14,719 nucleotides of DNA from Candidatus Falkowbacteria bacterium CG1_02_41_21 (GTDB lineage: Bacteria; Patescibacteriota; Patescibacteriia; Patescibacteriales; UBA12465). This document shows positions 1 to 6,150 of the stretch, in pieces. The notes under the pieces were generated by a model, which worked only from the letters and a program-made list of their open reading frames with translations, was not told the origin of the DNA and ran no database searches. The position numbers and the translations under genes were made by a program. The stretch covers positions 1 to 14,719 of the forward strand of contig MNUV01000057.1 of the NCBI GenBank assembly GCA_001871235.1, written 5' to 3'. The first letter of the stretch is position 1; every line of letters begins with the position of its first letter.

Positions 1-178
1 TTAATCTATATTTTCCCTTGGCATGGCAAGATATCCGGTTGCTGCCACAATTGGGACAACGACACCGGCGATTTTCCTTCTTTTTGATTCTAATGACTAA
101 TTCATCTTTTTTATTGTTTTTTATTTCCAAAATTCTATACCCTTGTATTTTCAGGAAGTTTTTTGTAAAATTGTTCAT
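1..178 (-). CDS. ISL3-family transposase, N-terminal fragment (window edge)
   Basis: The minus-strand frame starting with ATG at 178-176 is open to the window edge (59 codons). It begins MNNFTKNFLKIQGYRILEI, the short beta-rich lead-in of ISL3 transposases. It continues to a zinc-ribbon signature, RCRCPNCGSNRISCHAKGKY (residues about 38-57; Cys41 and Cys44 with a following His52), matching the zf-ISL3 domain that precedes the DNA-binding and DDE catalytic parts. An in-frame stop lies five codons upstream of the ATG, so this is the earliest ATG start. No good ribosome-binding site is seen. The catalytic DDE domain is beyond the edge, so activity cannot be judged. The zinc ribbon alone also occurs in other transposases; the lead-in and the position of the repeat favour ISL3. 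Confidence 0.72.
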   Translation of the reverse strand, partial: MNNFTKNFLKIQGYRILEIKNNKKDELVIRIKKKENRRCRCPNCGSNRISCHAKGKYRL

Positions 179-240
179 AGAAGGATTTTGTTAATTTTTG
201 GCTTATATTCACCAATATATTAACAGAATTCTTCTTTTTT

Positions 241-264
241 ATACACACTTTTCGACGTAGAGCC
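241..264 (-). repeat. Candidate terminal inverted repeat of the ISL3-like element
   Basis: Read on the minus strand from 264 inward, the segment starts with GGCTCTACGTCG and continues into AAAAGTGTGTAT. The GGCTCT...GTC pattern is what marks ISL3-family ends, from memory of the family. The other terminal repeat is outside the window, so pairing of the two ends cannot be tested here. Confidence 0.5.
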
Positions 265-296
265 TGCCTGCCAAATAATTTGTTTTTTAACATAAT

Positions 297-325
297 TTGC
301 AGTCTCAGCCAATTTATTATAGAAT
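297..325 (+). promoter_or_regulatory. Weak candidate promoter for the GT2 gene
   Basis: TTGCAG (297-302) and TAGAAT (320-325) are separated by 17 bases. The -10 hexamer matches consensus at five of six positions, the -35 at only three. The start codon at 334 follows eight bases after the -10, so a transcript from here would be nearly leaderless. The IS end at 264 lies just upstream, so native upstream control has probably been displaced. Confidence 0.25.
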
Positions 326-333
326 AGGGTGAT

Positions 334-1362
334 ATGAAAATAGTCATCGGGTTCATCACTTACAACGACTCCACTGCCAAATACCTGCCTTTTTTCCTTC
401 CCAGTTTAAAAGTCGCTTTAGCGACTACTTTCGGCGATTATGAGATCGGGAAGCATTATCGGATTTTAGCGATAGATAATAGTGACCATGAGGTTAACGG
501 CAACTCTGATTATTTGAAAAATAATTTTCCGGAAATCGATTTAACCTGGGCCGGTTCCAATCTCGGTTTTGCCCAGGCTTATAATCTGATGATTAGACGG
601 GCGAGTGAATTGGGGGCCGAATATTTTCTGATGCTCAATCCCGATACGGTTTTGACTCCCGATAGTATTGGTAAATTAATTAAAGCTTTGGATAATAATC
701 CGTCTTTGGGCGCCGTCGCCCCGCGAATTTTGAAATGGGATTTTGCGAATAAGATTCAAACCAAGATTATTGACAGCGATGGTTTATTTATCACTTCCAG
801 CCACCGTTTTTCCGATCGGCATCAAGGACGGGAGTTATTTTCCTCTGAACCGGAAATAGTTTTCGGATTTACCGGCGCCGCCGCCCTGATTAGAATGGCG
901 GCTTTAAACGAGGTGGCTTACAATGGAGAATATTTGGATGAGCTGATGTTCATGTATAAGGAAGATGTGGATTTGTCTTATCGTTTGACACTGGCTAATT
1001 GGCCAATTAAATTTATTCCGGCCGCCATTATCTACCACGACCGCACGGCCAGCCCGCTGGGGGAAGGATGGGGACAGATTATCCATAATCGGAAGAACAA
1101 GAGTCGAGCTGTGAAGCGCTGGTCGTTTTTGAACCACTGGATTTTAATTTTGAAATATTCTCACTTGAATTATTCCTTTCAGGTTAAATGGCGCACTTGG
1201 CGCTACCAATTTTTAGGACTATTTTTTGCTCTATTTTTTGAGCCCTATCTGATTAAAGAGTTGATAACCTTGAGGAAGATTTGGAAAGAAATTAGGGCTA
1301 AAAGGCAAGTCTTGAAGGTTATCGTCAACCCCAGCATTATTGAGAAAATGATGGATAAATAG
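334..1362 (+). CDS. GT2-family glycosyltransferase (rhamnosyltransferase-like)
   Basis: This 342-residue protein is a GT-A fold family 2 glycosyltransferase, expected to transfer a sugar from a nucleotide-sugar donor onto a surface glycan or lipid-linked acceptor on the cytoplasmic face of the membrane. It shows the N-terminal strand MKIVIGFITYN, the DNS motif (48-50), NLGFAQAYN (76-84) typical of the WbbL/RfbF-like group, the metal-binding motif NPDT (102-105) in place of DXD, the acidic KEDVDLSYR block (209-217) holding the likely catalytic residues, and a late IIYHDR (232-237). A hydrophobic and aromatic stretch near 290-305 could anchor it at the membrane. The start is set by GGGTGAT directly before the ATG, the clearest Shine-Dalgarno-like site in the window. 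It stands 69 bases inside the IS boundary and is separated from the next gene by 86 bases, so it may be the last gene of a unit interrupted by the IS. Donor and acceptor cannot be predicted. Confidence 0.9.
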   Translation: MKIVIGFITYNDSTAKYLPFFLPSLKVALATTFGDYEIGKHYRILAIDNSDHEVNGNSDYLKNNFPEIDLTWAGSNLGFAQAYNLMIRRASELGAEYFLMLNPDTVLTPDSIGKLIKALDNNPSLGAVAPRILKWDFANKIQTKIIDSDGLFITSSHRFSDRHQGRELFSSEPEIVFGFTGAAALIRMAALNEVAYNGEYLDELMFMYKEDVDLSYRLTLANWPIKFIPAAIIYHDRTASPLGEGWGQIIHNRKNKSRAVKRWSFLNHWILILKYSHLNYSFQVKWRTWRYQFLGLFFALFFEPYLIKELITLRKIWKEIRAKRQVLKVIVNPSIIEKMMDK

Positions 1363-1377
1363 GGATAAAAGCTGGTC

Positions 1378-1420
1378 GGTCAAACCCCTTGACTAAGTAA
1401 AAAAAATGTGCCAATATATA
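1378..1420 (+). promoter_or_regulatory. Candidate promoter with inverted repeat over the -35 box
   Basis: TTGACT (1389-1394) is a good -35 box. A T/A-rich -10 region follows, with CAATAT at 17 bases spacing (1412-1417) or TATATA at 20 bases (1415-1420). The -35 is the right arm of an inverted repeat, GTCAA (1379-1383), five-base loop, TTGAC (1389-1393). It is not followed by a T run on either strand, so it is not a terminator; an operator is possible. Confidence 0.4.
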
Positions 1421-1448
1421 GTTAATAAAAATATTAATCCTTATTTAT

Positions 1449-2465
1449 ATGGAGAATGTCTTGGAAAAAATTGTAAAGAGCAAAAAAACGGAAGAGCTGA
1501 ACAAGTTAAATGCCGTCAAAATCGTCAACTCTCTTTTTGGCGATTTAATGGAACGCGAACGCGATGTGTTAGTGCGTCGTTTTGGCTTGAACGGCAATGA
1601 GTCGGAAACTCTGGAAAAAATCGGCGGTCTCCATAATTTGACTCGGGAAAGAGTTCGTCAAATTGAAGCCGGCAGCATCAAGAAATTAAAAAAATTGGAA
1701 AATTTAGAAACTTATTTGGCTGATATCAAGAAAGTTGTCAGCGAGCTTTTGTCAGTCCACGGCGGTTTGATGGAACAAGAATTCTTGTTGGATATTTTAG
1801 CCCTGTTCTGCATTGATGCTAAGAGTTCCGATAATGAACGGGAACTTTATAAGAAAAATTTTGATTTTATCATTTCTAAACTATTGGAAGATCACGTGGA
1901 GAAGACTGATAAATCCGATAAGTTTAATCCTTTCTATTCAATTAAAGATCAGGCCGTGTCTCATTTGGAAGAAATTGTGGGGGAGTTAACCGGCAAAATT
2001 AATAAGATCAAACAGACCGTTGATATTGAGGAATTATTGGCCATGATTAAAGGTTTGGATTCTTATACCAAGCATCAAAATAAATTAAATTCCGGTCCGG
2101 ACAGTGATATTACCTCAATTTTCAAAAGTGAAGTTTTTCCGGAATTGGGTGAAATTATCAATACCAACAAACCGCTTTATTCTTTGATTCAGGCTGCCAA
2201 GAATATTGATCGGAATAAATTCGGCAATTGGGGTCTGAGTGACTGGCCGGAAATCAACCCGAAGAAAATTAGCGATAAAATTTATTTAGTTTTGAAAAAT
2301 AATGGTGAACCGATGCATTTTACCGAAATTGCCGATAAAATTAATGAAGTTGGTTTTGATCATAAAAAAGCTAATTCCGGCACCTGCCATAATGAATTGA
2401 TTTTGGATGACCGCTATGTTTTGACCGATCGCGGTATGTATGGCCTGAAAGAGTGGAATAAATAA
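1449..2465 (+). CDS. Sigma-70 region 4 / HARE-HTH DNA-binding protein
   Basis: This 338-residue protein has two DNA-binding ends. Residues about 30-85 are a sigma-70 region 4: RERDVLVRRFGLNG, TLEKIGGLHNLTRERVRQIE and a lysine-rich tail give the classic 4.2 recognition helix that contacts -35 boxes. Regions 1.2 to 3, which bind the -10 element and core polymerase in true sigma factors, are absent. Residues about 273-338 resemble a HARE-HTH (RpoE/delta-like winged helix): KISDKIYLVL, HFTEIADKIN and a final RYVLTDRGMYGLKEW. The 180 residues between are helical and charged with no domain recognised. This pairing recurs in Patescibacteria, to my memory. It probably acts as a transcription regulator or polymerase-associated factor rather than a full sigma factor; its targets are unknown. 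No Shine-Dalgarno is seen before the ATG. It is transcribed alone: a promoter candidate lies upstream and a terminator immediately follows. Confidence 0.85.
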   Translation: MENVLEKIVKSKKTEELNKLNAVKIVNSLFGDLMERERDVLVRRFGLNGNESETLEKIGGLHNLTRERVRQIEAGSIKKLKKLENLETYLADIKKVVSELLSVHGGLMEQEFLLDILALFCIDAKSSDNERELYKKNFDFIISKLLEDHVEKTDKSDKFNPFYSIKDQAVSHLEEIVGELTGKINKIKQTVDIEELLAMIKGLDSYTKHQNKLNSGPDSDITSIFKSEVFPELGEIINTNKPLYSLIQAAKNIDRNKFGNWGLSDWPEINPKKISDKIYLVLKNNGEPMHFTEIADKINEVGFDHKKANSGTCHNELILDDRYVLTDRGMYGLKEWNK

Positions 2466-2486
2466 ACCTGAGATATTTAGATAGAG

Positions 2487-2526
2487 AAGACGTCGGTTTT
2501 AAGTAATCGGCGTCTTTTTATTTTTT
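2487..2526 (+). terminator. Intrinsic terminator after the regulator gene
   Basis: AGACGTCG (2488-2495) pairs with CGGCGTCT (2508-2515) with one G-T wobble, closing a 12-base loop, and runs directly into TTTTTATTTTTT. It lies 22 bases past the stop codon and separates the regulator from the long operon. This is the only convincing terminator in the window. Confidence 0.85.
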
Positions 2527-2534
2527 GGCGAGTA

Positions 2535-2543
2535 TGTTAAAAT
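2535..2543 (+). promoter_or_regulatory. Extended -10 promoter at the head of the long operon
   Basis: TG-T-TAAAAT (2535-2543) fits an extended -10 element: TG one base before a hexamer matching TATAAT at five of six positions. It lies 38 bases before the ATG at 2581. The region 17 bases upstream is the T tail of the terminator and gives only a poor -35, as is tolerated when the TG extension is present. It probably drives the gene run to 13736. Confidence 0.5.
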
Positions 2544-2580
2544 AGAGTTAATACTTGGATTAACCCTTAAGCTATTTTTT

Positions 2581-4011
2581 ATGAATATTGTCGTTGATTT
2601 ATCCTCAATTAGTGAATTTTTTAATTTACCGCCGGAAACCATGCTCTGGCGTTTTATGGCCTATTACGGCTGGATTATCATTGCCCTGATGTATTTATAT
2701 TTTGCTAAGGAAATGTGGCTGATAAAAGTCCAGATGGGTTTTTTAAAAAAAGTTAAATTCATGTTTTTGGCCATTGATATCCCGCGCGGGAATGAGCAGT
2801 CGCCGCGAGCGGTAGAAAATATGCTGGCTTATTTGGCCGGGGCTCATTCGACCCTTAATTGGTTTGAAAAATATTGGGAAGGTAAATTTCAATTATCTTT
2901 CAGTTTTGAAATTGTCAGTATCGATGGCTATACGCAGTTTATCATCCGGACTCCGGTTGAATTCCGTTATTTGGTGGAGTCAGCGGTTTATTCTCAATAT
3001 CCGGATACGGAGATTTCGGAGATTGATGATTATACCGAGGGCCTGCCGCGGAAATTTCCGCATGAAGAATATGATGTCTGGGGCGCGGAATTTATTCAGG
3101 TTTCCAATCAGATGTTTCCGATCAAGTTGTATGAAGAATTTGAACATAAATTAGGTCCGGATGAAACTTATTACAAGGATCCCATGGCCAGTCTGATGGA
3201 CCTCTGCAGCAGTTTACAGAAGGGGGAACAGCTTTGGTACCAGATTTTGGTGATTCCCACTGATTTTGATTGGGTTAAGGAAGCCGATGTTGAGGTGGAG
3301 AAAATTATGGGGAAGAAGCCAACCGTCAGTTTCTTTAACGGTATCATTGATTTTGTGGTGGATGTCATTGGAGCCATCAGTGAAGCGATTTATAGTATCT
3401 GGGGCGACGTGGAAGTGAAAGAAAAAGAATTTACTCCGCTCAAAATGTTGGAACTTAAACCGAAGCAAAAAAAACAAGTGGAGGCTTTACATGAAAAAAC
3501 GGCTAAGTTAGGCTTTTTGGCTAAGCTTCGGATGGTTTATATTGCTAAAAAAGAAGTTTTTACGCCCAAGAAAGTAGCCAATGGTTTTGTCGGCTATATT
3601 AAACAATTTGCGGCGCTGGATTTAAACAGTTTCAAGCCCGATATGAAGTATACCGCCACCAGTACTACTTATTTCAACAAGATCAACCGGTTGAACCAAC
3701 GTAAAACTAATATTGTTAATAATTATATTAATCGGGATGCGGGTTCCGGTCGGATTCCGGGAATTTATACTATTGCCGAGTTGGCTAGTATTTGGCATTT
3801 TCCCTTGGAGGCCAGCACTAATGCTCCTTTGGTTCAGAAGGCTCCGATGAAAAAGGCTAAGCCGCCTTTATCATTGCCGACGGAAGAAGACATCTCTGTT
3901 TGGCGGGATACTTTAGAGCCGATTTATTCGCTGGATGATAAAAAACCGGTTAATAATATCCCGGTTGAAGATGAGGCCAACACCCCGCCGTCTAATTTGC
4001 CTCTCGGTTAA
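2581..4011 (+). CDS. DUF8128-like membrane protein, coupling-ATPase N-domain-like
   Basis: This 476-residue protein has one clear membrane segment (about 28-45, YYGWIIIALMYLYFA), then a soluble domain. That domain carries LAIDIPRGNEQSPRAVENML (63-82), FEIVSIDGYTQFIIRTP (109-125) and VYSQYPDTEISEIDDYTE (136-153). I recognise this set from the N-terminal part of Patescibacteria proteins annotated as type IV secretory coupling or HerA/VirD4-like ATPases, where it precedes the P-loop domain. Here no Walker A (GxxxxGK[ST]) appears anywhere, so it is the N-domain without the motor. A hydrophobic patch near 250-272 may be an amphipathic or second membrane-associated helix; the last 60 residues are proline-rich and probably disordered. 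It is the first gene of the operon, 19 bases before the DUF475 gene. The DUF8128 label is from memory; function is unknown. A scaffold for a membrane ATPase encoded elsewhere is one guess. Confidence 0.6.
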   Translation: MNIVVDLSSISEFFNLPPETMLWRFMAYYGWIIIALMYLYFAKEMWLIKVQMGFLKKVKFMFLAIDIPRGNEQSPRAVENMLAYLAGAHSTLNWFEKYWEGKFQLSFSFEIVSIDGYTQFIIRTPVEFRYLVESAVYSQYPDTEISEIDDYTEGLPRKFPHEEYDVWGAEFIQVSNQMFPIKLYEEFEHKLGPDETYYKDPMASLMDLCSSLQKGEQLWYQILVIPTDFDWVKEADVEVEKIMGKKPTVSFFNGIIDFVVDVIGAISEAIYSIWGDVEVKEKEFTPLKMLELKPKQKKQVEALHEKTAKLGFLAKLRMVYIAKKEVFTPKKVANGFVGYIKQFAALDLNSFKPDMKYTATSTTYFNKINRLNQRKTNIVNNYINRDAGSGRIPGIYTIAELASIWHFPLEASTNAPLVQKAPMKKAKPPLSLPTEEDISVWRDTLEPIYSLDDKKPVNNIPVEDEANTPPSNLPLG

Positions 4012-4030
4012 TTAATTTATTAAATACTTT

Positions 4031-4957
4031 ATGTTTTGGAATATTCTGGTGGTGGTTTTAGGTTTGGCCATGTTTGAAATTATCAGTAGCGTGGATAACG
4101 CCATTGTTAATGCCCATGTCTTGAAGACCATGCCGGAAAAATATCGGAAGATATTTTTATTTTGGGGTTTATTGTTTGCCGTTTTTGTGGTGCGGGGTCT
4201 TCTGCCTTTTTTAATCGTTTGGATGGCCAATCCGGCGCTCACTATCGGGGGCGTGATGACGGCCATTTTTTCCAGTGATCCTCAGATCAAAGAATATTTG
4301 ACGGCCTCTAAGCCGCTACTGCTTTTAGGGGGCGGCGTTTATTTATTCTTTGTTTTTTTATCGTGGTTATTTCTGGAAGAAAAGAAGTATGCTTTTTTGG
4401 TGGAAGATTTTATTCATCGGCAAGGAGTTTGGTTTTATGCCTTGTCTTCCATTTTTACCGTTCTAGTCGTTTATATTTCTTTAAAAATTAATCCCATCCT
4501 GGCTTTAGCGGCGACAATCGGTATCAGCGCCTTTTTCATCACCGACGGTTTCAAAAAGAACGCCGAGGAGCAGGAAAAAAAAATAATGGCCGGAAGCGGC
4601 TTGAGCGCCTGGAGCAAGATTTTATACTTGGAAATTTTGGATGCCAGCTTTTCCATTGACGGCGTGATCGGCGCATTTGCTTTTACCCTGAGTGTCCCGC
4701 TGATTCTTATCGGTAACGGTCTGGGCGCTTTTATCATCCGGGAATTTACCATTAAGGGGATTAATTTGATTTCTAAATTCGCTTATCTGAAAAACGGCGC
4801 CATGTATTCTATCGGGATGTTAGGCCTTTTGATGGTCACGGAAAGTTTCGGCAAAGAATATCCCTTTTGGCTGGCCCCGCTCAACATGGTGATTTTAATC
4901 ATTATCTTTTTGGGATTATCGATTAAAGAACTGCGCCAAACTAAGGCAAAATTATGA
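4031..4957 (+). CDS. DUF475 / TerC-like integral membrane protein
   Basis: This 308-residue polytopic membrane protein has roughly eight or nine hydrophobic segments. The family signature is plain: FEIISSVDNAIVNAHVL (15-31) in the first helix and LEILDASFSIDGVIGAFAF (200-218) in the second half, an internal pairing of acidic-residue helices (Glu16, Asp22; Glu201, Asp204, Asp210) as in TerC and the wider LysE superfamily. TerC-type proteins are linked to metal export or tellurite resistance and to co-translocational metal loading of exported proteins; for DUF475 proteins themselves the role is not settled. The acidic residues inside the membrane suggest handling of a divalent cation such as manganese, which is inference. 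The ATG at 4031 has no Shine-Dalgarno. Its TGA stop overlaps the next start as ATGA, so it is very probably co-translated with the following GT4. Confidence 0.85.
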   Translation: MFWNILVVVLGLAMFEIISSVDNAIVNAHVLKTMPEKYRKIFLFWGLLFAVFVVRGLLPFLIVWMANPALTIGGVMTAIFSSDPQIKEYLTASKPLLLLGGGVYLFFVFLSWLFLEEKKYAFLVEDFIHRQGVWFYALSSIFTVLVVYISLKINPILALAATIGISAFFITDGFKKNAEEQEKKIMAGSGLSAWSKILYLEILDASFSIDGVIGAFAFTLSVPLILIGNGLGAFIIREFTIKGINLISKFAYLKNGAMYSIGMLGLLMVTESFGKEYPFWLAPLNMVILIIIFLGLSIKELRQTKAKL

Positions 4958-6150
4958 TGGTTAACAGCAAAAAGAAAATTGGGATTGACGCTCGCTTCTA
5001 TGGTCCTTTGGGCAAGGGCTTGGGGCGTTATACTCAAGAAATAGTTGATAATATCATTAATATTGATAGGGATAATGATTATGTGATTTTTCTGGGGGTT
5101 AATAATTTTGATGAGTTTATCATTCCGGCCACCGAAACTGATCGCATTAAAAAGGTCAAAGTAAATATTCTGTGGTATACCTGGAAGGAGCAGATTCTGT
5201 TGCCGTTTTATTTTAAACGAGAACATTTAGATCTGATCCATTTTCCTCATTTTAATGTTCCCATTCTGACCATGAATAAATTTGTGGTGACGGTCCATGA
5301 TTTGATCTTAACCAAGTTTCCCACGGTTCGGGCGACGACGCTCTCCCCGGTGGTTTATGAATTAAAAAATTTAGCCTATCGCTTAGTTATTTGGTTGGCC
5401 CTCAACCGATCCCGAAAAATTATTACCGTTTCGGAATTTACCAAGAATGACATCATGGAACAATTTCATATCACGCCGCAGAAGATAGCGGTCACTTATG
5501 AAGGTGTGGCTAATTTGGCCAAAGGCCATGACACTTTATTTGTCAAAAAATTGGATGAAGAGGGAACTCTGGAGCGTTATAAGATTAAAGATAATTTTTT
5601 GCTGTATATCGGCAATGCCTATCCTCATAAAAATTTGGAAGGTTTGATTCGGGTTTTTGCTGCGGTGGTGAAAAAATATCCGCACCTACGTTTGGTCCTG
5701 GTAGGGAAGAGCGATTATTTCTATAACCGAGTCAAGGACTATGCCAAGTCTTTGGATTTATACCAGGAAAATCAAGCGACCAGCCCGATAATTTTTTCCG
5801 GATATGTGCCGGACACCGAATTGGAAATACTTTTCAAGCGCGCTTTGTTTTATATTTTTCCGTCTTTGTATGAAGGTTTTGGTTTACCGCCCTTAGAAGC
5901 GATGGTCAAGGGTTGTCCGGTCCTAAGTTCCGATAAATCCAGTATGCCGGAAATTTTGGGTGACGCCGCTTATTATTTCAATCCGGACAATGATGAACAG
6001 ATGAAGGCGGCGATTGAAAAGATGATTAGTCATGAGGATTTAAGGGCGGATTTGGTCAGGAAAGGTTTCAGCCGGGCCAAGAAATATAATTGGTGGGAAT
6101 GCGCTTATGCCACCTCTAAAATATATCATTTAGTTTTGTATGGCCATTAA
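4954..6150 (+). CDS. GT4-family glycosyltransferase
   Basis: This 398-residue GT-B fold retaining glycosyltransferase probably uses a nucleotide-sugar donor at the cytoplasmic membrane face. The N-domain begins KKIGIDARFYGPLGKGLGRY (7-26), the glycine-rich loop typical of mannosyltransferase-like GT4 enzymes, with HFPHFNVP (96-103) and VTVHDL (112-117). The C-domain has YIGNAYPHKNLEGLI (218-232), with Lys226 in the phosphate-binding position, and the EX7E motif EGFGLPPLE (Glu307 and Glu315). The length is usual for the family. Its start overlaps the DUF475 stop by four bases, and its end overlaps the DUF4012 start by eleven, so it is translationally locked into the operon. Two tandem ATGs (4954 and 4957) are available and cannot be distinguished. 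Together with the DUF4012 protein it points to envelope polysaccharide or glycoprotein assembly. Substrate unknown. Confidence 0.92.
   Translation: MMVNSKKKIGIDARFYGPLGKGLGRYTQEIVDNIINIDRDNDYVIFLGVNNFDEFIIPATETDRIKKVKVNILWYTWKEQILLPFYFKREHLDLIHFPHFNVPILTMNKFVVTVHDLILTKFPTVRATTLSPVVYELKNLAYRLVIWLALNRSRKIITVSEFTKNDIMEQFHITPQKIAVTYEGVANLAKGHDTLFVKKLDEEGTLERYKIKDNFLLYIGNAYPHKNLEGLIRVFAAVVKKYPHLRLVLVGKSDYFYNRVKDYAKSLDLYQENQATSPIIFSGYVPDTELEILFKRALFYIFPSLYEGFGLPPLEAMVKGCPVLSSDKSSMPEILGDAAYYFNPDNDEQMKAAIEKMISHEDLRADLVRKGFSRAKKYNWWECAYATSKIYHLVLYGH

Larger units (their letters stand above)
1..264 (-). mobile_element. ISL3-family insertion sequence, 5' end, cut by window edge
   Basis: This is the transposase-proximal end of an IS whose remainder lies left of the window. 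The outer tip is placed at 264: read on the minus strand, the sequence there begins GGCTCTACGTCGAAAAGTG, which resembles the GGCTCTTcGTCAA-like tips I remember for ISL3-family elements. The transposase starts 86 bases inside the tip. The bases just outside (265-272, tgcctgcc) would be the 8-base target duplication typical of the family, but the partner copy is not in the window. The family call rests on the transposase fragment; the exact boundary is inferred. Confidence 0.6.

Noticed and set aside
135..359. Minus-strand open frame of 74 codons across the IS end
   Set aside because: It spans the inferred IS boundary and the GT2 start and overlaps the better-supported ISL3 frame.
2581..4011. 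An ATPase function for the first operon protein
   Set aside because: No GxxxxGK[ST] or DExx pair could be found in the translation.
4955..4957. UGA recoding to glycine as in Gracilibacteria or SR1
   Set aside because: TGA ends the DUF475 gene at a natural length with an ATGA overlap, and the long genes carry no in-frame TGA.
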